Assembly (NCBI GenBank): GCA_027056525.1
Contig: JALUKO010000128.1
Span: forward strand, 1-32,375
DNA from: Helicobacteraceae bacterium
GTDB taxonomy: Bacteria; Campylobacterota; Campylobacteria; Campylobacterales; Sulfurimonadaceae
Direction of reading: 5' to 3'
Length of the DNA: 32,375 nt
This document shows positions 24,025 to 31,311 of this stretch, in pieces; the first letter of the stretch is position 1, and each line of letters begins with the position of its first letter. The notes beneath the pieces were generated by a model. The model did not search any database. It worked only from the letters and a program-made list of their open reading frames with translations, and was not told the DNA's origin. The position numbers and the translations under genes were made by a program.

Positions 24025-26130
24025 CTATAAATAATTCACTAAGCTTAATTTTGATGTTTTACCAACAGTTGAAAGCATTGCTTCATAGTTTAAATTGAGC
24101 TGGGTAAGTGTTAAAGACGCTTCTGCCAAGTCCGTATCGATAACAGAAGAACGAAGTGTTTTTGTACTGATCTCCAATAGTTCTGTTCTTTCTATTGATC
24201 TAGAAAGAGAGTTTGACTGTGCACCAACATAGGAGTGTGATCTAAATACATGATCTTGCAGATCATCCATTTTTGAGATAGCGTTTTCTATACCGACGTT
24301 TCTCACATCACTGCTTGTGCTGTCTGGATAAAGGTTATGATTTTCTACTGCTGTTATCATCTCATCAAGACTTTTGAAAAAGTCGGTTTTTGGATCACGT
24401 ATGGTAAGTGCATTGTTTGTGTTAAAAGTCATTACAGAAGCATCTGCAGTGATATCCCCACTATTTGTATCATACAGTGCCATTGTTGCCTTAGTATCTG
24501 TTGTGTTGTACTCTTCAAACTGAATTTTTCCATCATAACTTAGGTAGGTCTTTGCATTGAACTTTGAATCATACACGGCTTTGTCATAGTCTGTATCGGT
24601 ATTTGTTGTGGCGGGAATATTTCCGGTTGCTACCATATTTATAACATCCATAAGTTGCTGGTAGGTCATCTCATCTGCATCGACCGCTTTTCTACCTGCC
24701 GTATCCATATCATAAATATTATAGTTTGTTACTCCACCATCAAGTGAAAATGTTGAACCACCGTTGAGTGTACTTTTTAGATCTATTTGCACATCATAGG
24801 CAACACCGCTTATGTCAGTTCCTGAGAGTGTAAACTGAGTGCCATCAAGAGTACCGGCGTTACCTTGTGAGAGGTCTGCGACTTCTGAAAGTTTGGTAGA
24901 GTTTGTTGCAAAAGCGTTTGTTCCTCTGCTTATTTGAGGTGATGAGGAAGAGAGTTGTGCACCATCCTTGCTAAACTGCGTTCTGTCATAAAGAATGCCG
25001 TTGATATTTGTAGCAGCTCCCGAAGCGGGATCAAGAGGAGACACTACAAACTCTTTGACATAAAGATTTGGATTTACTGCCGTACTTGTACCGTTGATGA
25101 TTCTGTCAAAATTGTTTTCCCCATCATCAAGATCATCAAGCACTGTGACATCCGCTGCTGCTCCACCACTTAAGTCTGTCGCACCAACCATATGAAAATC
25201 AAGTTTACTAGAACCGTTTAGCTTATCGTGGACTACTATTTCACCACTGCCGTTAAGTGCGACATTGACAATATCAAGGTCTGGCGTGTTTCCATATGCA
25301 TCACCGATTCTGCTTAAAAGAGCATCTACACTTTCATCATCTCGCATAGAAAACTTTTCATTAAATGCCGTGCCGTCACTCTTAGTGCCTCTTAAATAAA
25401 AAAAATGTTTGGAGTTAACAGTATCTATATTATTGTCACTATCACCCATGAGACCACGGATAGTTCCACCACTATCAAGTGGAATGGGGCTTCCTTGAAC
25501 ATTTGGATCTGTAAAGTCAGGGTATTTTTTTGTCATATCATAATTGACAACATTACTGCTCACTTCTCTGTTTACAAGAACCTCTTCACCTAAAAAAAGT
25601 TCCGCACCTGTAAGATTGTACTGTTGTTGTACACCTGAACCCAAAAAAGCATTTAACGGTTCATCATTTCCCTGATAAACCCCATTGTCATCAATAGGTT
25701 TAGTATCGATAGCTGAACCGGAAAAAAGATACTGCCCGTTTATCGATGAATTTGCCAAGCTCTTAAAGTGATCTTCGAGTCCTCTAAGCTCTGAAGCAAT
25801 CGAGTCAAGGGAAGTGTCATCATGAGTTCCGTTTGCAGCTTGAACAAGAAGTGTTCTCGTTCTATTCATAGTATCTTCAAAGTCATTTAAAATAACATCT
25901 GTCTGGTTCGAGATCTTATATGCACTATTGGCACTTTGTTTCACTTCTGAAAGAGAGGCTATTTCATTATCGAGTCTCATTGTTTCGGTAAAAGTTGAAA
26001 TATCATCTTTTGCATACTGAATCTGCAATCCAGAAGCGATCTGCTTATTTACATCAAAAAGATCCTTGCTTAGCTGTGAACTGTTTTGACCATATAAACT
26101 TTTGTAGTACATGCTCGATGTTATTCTCAT
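24025..26130 (-). CDS. flgL: Flagellar hook-associated protein 3 (hook-filament junction)
   Basis: This 701-residue flagellin-like junction protein is exported through the flagellar apparatus. The N-terminal coiled domain starts MRITSSMYYKSLYGQNSSQLSKDLFDVNKQIASG and includes ANGTHDDTSLDSIASELRGL. The C-terminus (SNSLSRSIERTELLEI, then DTDLAEASLTLTQLNLNYEAMLSTVGKTSKLSLVNYL) is the matching coiled partner typical of FlgL. The centre (about 170-580) is a long, Asp/Ser/Thr/Gly-rich region. It makes the protein over twice the length of enterobacterial FlgL but is usual for Campylobacterota, where this part is surface-exposed and variable. GGAGG precedes the ATG. The gene is monocistronic, with a sigma-54-type promoter upstream and a hairpin terminator. 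Confidence 0.94.
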   Translation of the reverse strand: MRITSSMYYKSLYGQNSSQLSKDLFDVNKQIASGLQIQYAKDDISTFTETMRLDNEIASLSEVKQSANSAYKISNQTDVILNDFEDTMNRTRTLLVQAANGTHDDTSLDSIASELRGLEDHFKSLANSSINGQYLFSGSAIDTKPIDDNGVYQGNDEPLNAFLGSGVQQQYNLTGAELFLGEEVLVNREVSSNVVNYDMTKKYPDFTDPNVQGSPIPLDSGGTIRGLMGDSDNNIDTVNSKHFFYLRGTKSDGTAFNEKFSMRDDESVDALLSRIGDAYGNTPDLDIVNVALNGSGEIVVHDKLNGSSKLDFHMVGATDLSGGAAADVTVLDDLDDGENNFDRIINGTSTAVNPNLYVKEFVVSPLDPASGAATNINGILYDRTQFSKDGAQLSSSSPQISRGTNAFATNSTKLSEVADLSQGNAGTLDGTQFTLSGTDISGVAYDVQIDLKSTLNGGSTFSLDGGVTNYNIYDMDTAGRKAVDADEMTYQQLMDVINMVATGNIPATTNTDTDYDKAVYDSKFNAKTYLSYDGKIQFEEYNTTDTKATMALYDTNSGDITADASVMTFNTNNALTIRDPKTDFFKSLDEMITAVENHNLYPDSTSSDVRNVGIENAISKMDDLQDHVFRSHSYVGAQSNSLSRSIERTELLEISTKTLRSSVIDTDLAEASLTLTQLNLNYEAMLSTVGKTSKLSLVNYL

Positions 26131-26173
26131 AACGCACCTCCATATGCTGTTACAACATTATTGCCAAATAAAA

Positions 26174-26188
26174 GCAATAAAAGTTCCA
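26174..26188 (-). promoter_or_regulatory. flgL: Sigma-54 promoter of flgL (-24/-12)
   Basis: On the minus strand TGGAAC (from 26188) and TTGCTT place GG at 26187-26186 and GC at 26175-26174, exactly 10 bases apart, matching the sigma-54 -24/-12 pattern. The predicted start near 26162 leaves a ~32-base leader. Middle and late hook genes of Campylobacterota are known RpoN targets, which supports the call. Confidence 0.65.
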
Positions 26189-26248
26189 TGTTGCATTATC
26201 GGCAAAATGTTATTTACTTTTAAGTATCCAACAGGTGTATCTATATTA

Positions 26249-26282
26249 ATATCAATCTATCTTGATATATTTATGCTATAAT
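26249..26282 (+). promoter_or_regulatory. ars operon promoter and ArsR operator
   Basis: ATATCAA-N6-TTGATAT at 26249-26268 is a perfect 7-bp inverted repeat, like the ATCAA-N6-TTGAT class bound by ArsR-family dimers. It is followed by an extended -10, TGcTATAAT, at 26274-26282. The operator sits between about -20 and -40, where a bound repressor would block polymerase and arsenite would relieve it. A half site (ATATCAA) recurs near 26290. Confidence 0.75.
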
Positions 26283-26312
26283 TTCAAAATATCAAAACAA
26301 GGTAGTGCAATT

Positions 26313-26624
26313 ATGGATATCTTTCTTAAAACAGTAGGCTCCATCAATGATGAAACGAGACTGCGAATACTTCGATTTATCAATGAAAACACTGAAGTAT
26401 GTGTTTGTGATATTGAAAACTCATTTAATATGATTCAGTCACGCATCTCAAGACACCTCAAGATTTTAAAAGAAGCAGGTTTTTTAAAAGTTGAAAGAAA
26501 AGGTCGCTGGGCTTATTATAGTGTACGTTCTCCACTTGATAGGTTTAGACAGAGTATTTTACAAGAGATAGGCTATTTAGAATTAGATATACCGAAATTA
26601 GAAAAGGATTGTAAAAATGGATAA
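26313..26624 (+). CDS. arsR: ArsR-family arsenic-responsive transcriptional repressor
   Basis: This 103-residue winged-helix repressor regulates its own operon. I start at the ATG at 26313 (MDIFLKTVGSINDETRLRIL), with AAGGT upstream. A longer in-frame reading from 26262 would begin inside the operator and upstream of the -10. The EVCVCDIEN segment carries C30 and C32, which correspond to the ELCVCDL metalloid site of ArsR proteins. A C-terminal Cys (C100) could be the third ligand. The recognition helix is in MIQSRISRHLKILKEAGFL. It is the first gene of arsR-arsC-arsB, and its stop overlaps the arsC start by eight bases. Confidence 0.92.
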   Translation: MDIFLKTVGSINDETRLRILRFINENTEVCVCDIENSFNMIQSRISRHLKILKEAGFLKVERKGRWAYYSVRSPLDRFRQSILQEIGYLELDIPKLEKDCKNG

Positions 26625-27021
26625 AAAAGTTTTAGTTATGTGTACGGGAAATAGTTGTAGAAGCATCATAGGAGAAGCACTTATAAATGCTAAACTTGAT
26701 GGGGTTCAAGCATATAGCTGTGGTGTTGCTCCAAGTGGAAAAGTAAATCCCAATGCAAAGAAGATATTAGAACAAAACAATATCTGGAGTGATGATTATC
26801 ACTCTAAACATTTAGATTCTTTGCTAGATATAGATTTTGATTTGGTTGTAACAGTATGTGACAACGCAAATGAAACGTGCCCTATGTTTCCTAAAAAAAC
26901 AAAAGTTATCCATGTTGGTTTTGAAGACCCCGATGGAAAAGAGTTTGATGCATTTGTAGAGACATACAAAGAGATAGAAAAGATTTTACTGCCAAAGGTA
27001 AGAGATGCTCTTAGCCAGTAG
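26617..27021 (+). CDS. arsC: Arsenate reductase, thioredoxin-coupled LMW-PTP type
   Basis: This 134-residue enzyme reduces arsenate to arsenite in the cytoplasm. It is of the low-molecular-weight phosphatase type rather than the glutaredoxin ArsC type. The P-loop CTGNSCRS gives nucleophile C9 and R15 (CX5R). The redox pair C81 and C88 (CDNANETC) and D104 in the EDPDG motif match the thioredoxin-dependent pI258-like family. Length is normal. It overlaps arsR by eight bases and arsB by seventeen, showing tight coupling. A plain tyrosine phosphatase is unlikely because the C81/C88 pair is conserved. Confidence 0.94.
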   Translation: MDKKVLVMCTGNSCRSIIGEALINAKLDGVQAYSCGVAPSGKVNPNAKKILEQNNIWSDDYHSKHLDSLLDIDFDLVVTVCDNANETCPMFPKKTKVIHVGFEDPDGKEFDAFVETYKEIEKILLPKVRDALSQ

Positions 27022-28258
27022 TATATTTCTTATCACCCTGCTCTTTGTTATCTGGCAGCCTCGTGGACTGCAAATCGGCACAACCGCTGTTGTCGGTGCT
27101 CTTGTAGCTTTTAGTTTGGGTGTAGTTAGCTTTAGTGATCTTTTTATCGTTTGGGATATTGTGTGGGATGCTACGCTTGCTTTTGTAGGGATTATTATCC
27201 TTTCTCTTGTTCTTGATGAGATTGGCTTTTTTGAATGGTGTGCTCTTAAAATGGCAAAACTCTCCAACGGCAATGGAAGGAAAATGTTTGTTTACTCCAT
27301 CCTTTTGGGCGCTTTAGTTTCTGCACTCTTTGCAAATGATGGTGCTGCACTTATACTTACTCCTATTTTACTTGCTAAAATGAAAATTTTAAAGCTTAAT
27401 GCTAAAACAATCCTGGCATTTTTACTTGCCGGTGGATTTATAAGTGACAGTGCGTCTCTTCCATTTGTGTTTTCAAACCTTACAAATATTGTGACCGCAA
27501 ACTATTTCAGTATAGGTTTTGTAGAGTATCTCTCCAATATGTATGTTCCCTATATTGTGAGCGTTGCAGTTACCATAGTTGTTCTTCTGGCACTTCTAAG
27601 AAAAGATATACCAAAAACTGTAGATATCAACCTCCTTAAAGATGCTAACAGCGTCTTAAAAAACAAAACGCTCTTTTACTTTTCTTGGGCTTTTTTAGCT
27701 CTCCTTTTAGCAGGATACTTTATAGGTGATGCGTACAATGTCCCTATCTCTGTTTTTGCTCTAGGCGGTGGTGTTGTCTTTTTGATTATAGCGACACTGT
27801 TTAAAACTGTTGAGCCGATTCATATCATCAAAAATGCACCATGGCAGGTTGTATGGTTCTCTTTAGGTCTTTACATAGTTGTTTATGGTCTTAAAAATGC
27901 AGGGCTTACAGAGTATCTAACGATTTTCTTAAACCACTTAAATGATCAAGGTAATTTAATCGCTGTAGTTGGAACCGGTTTTACAAGTGCTATCTTGAGT
28001 GCTTTTATGAACAATATGCCAACTATTATGGTGATGGATATAGCACTCAAAGATATAGCAAACGATGCCATGATATATGCAAATATCATAGGATGTAACT
28101 TAGGACCTAAAATGACACCCTTTGGAAGTTTGGCAACACTGCTTTGGCTCCATACACTGGGCCAAAAAGGTGTAAAGATCGGTTTTTGGCAATACTCAAA
28201 ATTTGGTCTGATTGTCACACCGCCAATTCTTTTAGTCGTCTTATTGACTTTAGTGTAA
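27005..28258 (+). CDS. arsB: Arsenite efflux pump ArsB
   Basis: This 417-residue inner-membrane protein with about 10-12 hydrophobic segments exports arsenite using the proton gradient. Family markers are the start MLLASSIFLITLLFVIWQPRGLQIG, the FLWDIVWDAT-like IVWDIVWDATLAFVGIIILSLVLDEIGFFEWCALKMAK, FANDGAALILTPI, and NNMPTIMVMDIAL near the C-terminus. This is the ArsB type, not the unrelated ACR3. No ArsA ATPase is encoded beside it. The gene overlaps arsC by 17 bases. Its stop codon is part of an 11-bp hairpin. Confidence 0.95.
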   Translation: MLLASSIFLITLLFVIWQPRGLQIGTTAVVGALVAFSLGVVSFSDLFIVWDIVWDATLAFVGIIILSLVLDEIGFFEWCALKMAKLSNGNGRKMFVYSILLGALVSALFANDGAALILTPILLAKMKILKLNAKTILAFLLAGGFISDSASLPFVFSNLTNIVTANYFSIGFVEYLSNMYVPYIVSVAVTIVVLLALLRKDIPKTVDINLLKDANSVLKNKTLFYFSWAFLALLLAGYFIGDAYNVPISVFALGGGVVFLIIATLFKTVEPIHIIKNAPWQVVWFSLGLYIVVYGLKNAGLTEYLTIFLNHLNDQGNLIAVVGTGFTSAILSAFMNNMPTIMVMDIALKDIANDAMIYANIIGCNLGPKMTPFGSLATLLWLHTLGQKGVKIGFWQYSKFGLIVTPPILLVVLLTLV

Positions 28259-28271
28259 AAACACTAAAGTC
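28246..28271 (+). terminator. Perfect 11-bp hairpin spanning the arsB stop codon
   Basis: GACTTTAGTGT at 28246-28256 and its inverse ACACTAAAGTC at 28261-28271 enclose a 4-base AAAA loop. The arsB TAA (28256-28258) lies at the stem-loop boundary. No T-run follows (ATAAAGTGAG), so it is not a canonical intrinsic terminator. It may terminate with Rho help, protect the 3' end, or partly insulate the downstream tetR operon. Confidence 0.5.
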
Positions 28272-28343
28272 ATAAAGTGAGCGAGTATCATCACTACAAA
28301 GTACTAGATGTTGAAACAATATTGAAGTTCATTAAGATTGCAT

Positions 28344-28372
28344 ATGCTATAATTTTACTTACCGTTAAGTAA
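28344..28372 (+). promoter_or_regulatory. tetR-RND operon promoter and palindromic operator
   Basis: An extended -10, TGcTATAAT, occupies 28345-28353. Immediately downstream, TTACTTA-CCGT-TAAGTAA (28355-28372) is a perfect 7-bp inverted repeat over the predicted start site and abuts the AAGGAG ribosome-binding site (28371-28376). It is placed as an autorepressor site for the TetR protein encoded next. Confidence 0.72.
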
Positions 28373-28385
28373 GGAGATTTATAAA

Positions 28386-28991
28386 GTGGCTAAAATATCA
28401 AAAAAGGAGTTGATTGTAAAACATGCGAGAAGTTTATTTTCTCAACATGGATATGAACTCACTACATTAGAAGCAGTTGCAAAAGTTTGCTCAATTACAA
28501 AGCCGGCAATTTACTATCACTTTGAAGATAAGGCAGCTTTATATAGAGCTGTCATATGTCCTGAGTTCACAACTATAGCACAGCATATTGAAGAGAACAC
28601 CCAAGTAGGTACAGCTGTTCAAAGACTGGAGAGCTACATCAAAACCTTTGGAGAGTTTCTCATATCTCATCCAGATTTTAACGCTATCTTTGCACGAGAA
28701 ATTGCAAATAGTGCGATAACTATCCCTGATGAGTGTATAGAGCAACTCTCTAGAACTATTAAACAGCTCATCTTTATCTTGGATGCTGGGGAGAAAGAGG
28801 GAGTTTTTCAGAAAGAGACACCTTTTTTAATTCAGATGATGATAGTTACTACACTTACTTCTTACAATACAGCAAGACCACTTAGAGAGAGAATAGCTCA
28901 GACCATAGAGGATAAAAGCAGACAAGAACCCAACTTTGAAAATATTATAGAGTCTCTCTCTAAGAAAATTGTTAAAGGATTATTATGTTAA
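28386..28991 (+). CDS. TetR/AcrR-family transcriptional repressor of the RND operon
   Basis: This 201-residue regulator has an N-terminal helix-turn-helix (about 8-55: ELIVKHARSLFSQHGYELTTLEAVAKV, then SITKPAIYYHFEDKAALYRAV). The Y-YYHF-K pattern is characteristic of TetR proteins. The C-terminal helical domain (about 60-201) would bind an inducer, here unidentified. The start is a GTG at 28386, nine bases after AAGGAG; no nearby ATG is in frame. Its end overlaps the TolC-like gene by seven bases. That overlap and the operator upstream indicate that it represses its own promoter and therefore the whole efflux operon. Confidence 0.9.
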   Translation: MAKISKKELIVKHARSLFSQHGYELTTLEAVAKVCSITKPAIYYHFEDKAALYRAVICPEFTTIAQHIEENTQVGTAVQRLESYIKTFGEFLISHPDFNAIFAREIANSAITIPDECIEQLSRTIKQLIFILDAGEKEGVFQKETPFLIQMMIVTTLTSYNTARPLRERIAQTIEDKSRQEPNFENIIESLSKKIVKGLLC

Positions 28992-30262
28992 AAAGATCTT
29001 TATTGGCACTTAGTTTTCCACTTCTATTAGGTGCTACTACACTTCCTGAGCTTTTCAGCGCACTAAAAAACCATTCACAAACAAAGTCTGATGAGATGCT
29101 TATAAAGCAAGCAGAGGTAGCCAAAGAGATAGCAAACGCTAAGCTCTACCCTACTCTTAATCTCTTTGCGAAGTATGATTATTATACAACTGCATCAGGA
29201 ATGCTACCGGTACCACCAGATGAATTATTTGTTATGATAAAAGATCCTACTATTCCTCAGCCATTTAGTCAAAATATTATGCGGGAGGGTGTAAACTTCA
29301 CTATGCCGCTTTTTGTGAAATCTATCTATAGTATGTCAGATAAAGCACAAAAGATGCAAAAAAGTGCTCAAGCTAAAAAACATATCAATCTTTTGAAAAA
29401 TGAGGCACTTATAGTTGGAGCAAACGCTAACTTATCTTACCTTGTAGCGCTGGAGAAATCACTTAACACAAAAGAACTCTCTCTCAAAGAGACACAAAAA
29501 ACTATAAAGATAAAAGTAGATAACGGACGTGCTCCTGCATCGGCTCTGTACAAGATAGAAGATGGACTCAATCAAATTAGTATTAGCAAAAATAACATTG
29601 CCCTGCAAAAAGAGCAACTACTTAGCAGTATAAGAAGTATTACCGGTATTACACTTGAGAGTCCCATTCCTATGCAAGAGGCAGTGCCATTGCAAATATC
29701 AAGTGAGATAGAGTCACTTAAACCACTTAAGCTCAAAATTGAAGCTAATGAGATTGATGTTAGAGCTCAAAAAGAGAAGCTTTATCCAAGTGTTGTAGCA
29801 TATGGTAGCTATTCTTTTTCTCAAGCAGATGCTTATAACAATAACAAAAGTATCAATGAAGAGTACGGGAATATAGGTGTTATGCTCAACATACCTCTCC
29901 TTGCTATGGATAGATACCAAGATATTAAAAAAGCGAAGGTTCAGATGCAAAGCGACTCCATAGAGCTTCAAAAACTTCAAGATGAACTTAGTTCTAAAGC
30001 GAAGATGCTACAAAACTCACTGCCTCTGCTTGCAAATTCTATAACACTCTCAAAAAAAAGTATAGAGAACAAAGAAAAATTACTAAAAATTGCAAAAGTA
30101 AACTACACAAGTGGGCGTTTAGCAACAGAAGAGTACTTAAGATATGAAGATGATGTTGTAGAAGCAAAAGCAAAACTATACAAAACAGAGGCACAGAGAT
30201 GGCAGACACTTATGCAGTTGGCTGTAATCTATGCAAATAATATTGAGGAGATGGTACGATGA
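28985..30262 (+). CDS. TolC-like outer-membrane efflux channel
   Basis: This 425-residue outer-membrane factor has a signal peptide (about residues 1-18, MLKRSLLALSFPLLLGATT). Two long helical repeats of the OEP/TolC type follow, about 20-220 and 235-425. Each contains a strand-like stretch (NLFAKYDYYTT and SVVAYGSYSFSQ) and long coiled helices. No N-terminal lipobox cysteine is seen. It is the first structural gene after tetR and overlaps the adaptor gene by four bases (ATGA). The order OMF-adaptor-pump is seen in other Campylobacterota efflux operons. It would form the exit duct of the RND pump; the exported compound is not identifiable. Confidence 0.88.
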   Translation: MLKRSLLALSFPLLLGATTLPELFSALKNHSQTKSDEMLIKQAEVAKEIANAKLYPTLNLFAKYDYYTTASGMLPVPPDELFVMIKDPTIPQPFSQNIMREGVNFTMPLFVKSIYSMSDKAQKMQKSAQAKKHINLLKNEALIVGANANLSYLVALEKSLNTKELSLKETQKTIKIKVDNGRAPASALYKIEDGLNQISISKNNIALQKEQLLSSIRSITGITLESPIPMQEAVPLQISSEIESLKPLKLKIEANEIDVRAQKEKLYPSVVAYGSYSFSQADAYNNNKSINEEYGNIGVMLNIPLLAMDRYQDIKKAKVQMQSDSIELQKLQDELSSKAKMLQNSLPLLANSITLSKKSIENKEKLLKIAKVNYTSGRLATEEYLRYEDDVVEAKAKLYKTEAQRWQTLMQLAVIYANNIEEMVR

Positions 30263-31308
30263 ATAAATACGTAAAAATAACATTAAGTACAGTTGTTGTA
30301 GTAGGACTAATTGCAGGTGGTGTGAAAACTCTCAAAAGTGCAAAATCAAAAGATGCCGCAGAGTCTGTAGCTAAAACTTATCCTATTGTTGCGCAGACAT
30401 TGACTCTTGAGAGTAAAAATGTAGAGCTAACACTTCCTTATCTTGCTCAAGTAGCAAATGATAAAGATGTAAAACTCTCCCCTAGAATAGCAGCCCGAGT
30501 GCTTCAAATAACTACAAGCGGGACTAAGGTCAAAAAAGGTGATATAGTTGCTCGTCTTGATACTACAAATATCAAGAGTTCAATAGAGAGTTTAAAAAAT
30601 CAGATACAAGCAGCAAAAATTGCAGTGGATAATCTACAAAAAACACACAAAAGAACTCTTGAGCTTTTAGATATACAAGGTGCATCGATAGAGCAGTCTC
30701 AAAAAGAGACGACACTTTTAGCTGAGGCAGAGTCAAAACTAAATGCACTCAAACAAAAAGAGATAGCACTTAAAAACAACCTCTCTTATGCAACAATCGT
30801 ATCTCCCGTTGATGGGCTTATCTCTAAAACATTTGTAAATAGAGGTGCTTTAAGCGCACCAGGACATCCCCTTGTAGCTATTAGCTCTAAAAATGGTTTC
30901 TATCTAATGCTCCGAGTCCCTACAGACTTAAGTGTCTCTGGCGTAAAACTAGATGGAAAAACTTATGGCGCAACACCACTGGGTAGTACATTTCACGGTT
31001 TAGCTGAATATAAAGTTTACACAAGTAACTCTAATCTTATTAGTGGAGATAGAGTAGAAGTAGATGTTATTGTTTATAATCAAAAAGGTCTCAAGCTACC
31101 ATTTGATGCAGTTTTAAATCGTAATGGCAAAAGTTATGTTTTACTTGTAGAAGATTCAAAAACAAGAGCTAAAGAGGTGCATATATTACAGAGTGCTGAG
31201 CAGGGTCTTGTTATTTCGGATAACTTAGAGGGAAAAAAAGTAGTGATTGCAAAGCCTGATATTTTACTCAAACTCTTAAGTGGTTTTGCACTAAGTATCA
31301 AGGAGTAG
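30259..31308 (+). CDS. RND efflux periplasmic adaptor (membrane fusion protein)
   Basis: This 349-residue adaptor has an uncleaved-looking N-terminal membrane segment (about 6-24) without a lipobox. A lipoyl-like half (LSPRIAARVLQITTSGTKVKKGDIVARLDT, about 73-105) is followed by a helical hairpin (about 108-175) and the second lipoyl half (ATIVSPVDGLISKTFVNRGALSAPGHPLVAIS). Beta-barrel and membrane-proximal domains come last. These are the HlyD/AcrA family features. It links the TolC-like channel to the inner-membrane pump. It overlaps the upstream gene by four bases; the pump gene starts three bases after its stop, which is itself part of an AAGGAG-TAG junction. Confidence 0.92.
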   Translation: MNKYVKITLSTVVVVGLIAGGVKTLKSAKSKDAAESVAKTYPIVAQTLTLESKNVELTLPYLAQVANDKDVKLSPRIAARVLQITTSGTKVKKGDIVARLDTTNIKSSIESLKNQIQAAKIAVDNLQKTHKRTLELLDIQGASIEQSQKETTLLAEAESKLNALKQKEIALKNNLSYATIVSPVDGLISKTFVNRGALSAPGHPLVAISSKNGFYLMLRVPTDLSVSGVKLDGKTYGATPLGSTFHGLAEYKVYTSNSNLISGDRVEVDVIVYNQKGLKLPFDAVLNRNGKSYVLLVEDSKTRAKEVHILQSAEQGLVISDNLEGKKVVIAKPDILLKLLSGFALSIKE

Positions 31309-31311
31309 GTA

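Noticed and set aside
26148..26154. TGTTACA upstream of flgL as an HP1021-type box
   Set aside because: A single 7-base degenerate match is expected several times by chance in a window this size, and it is not part of a palindrome as at acnB.
26262..26312. 17-residue N-terminal extension of ArsR
   Set aside because: It would start within the operator and before the -10 element, so it could not be on the mRNA from that promoter.
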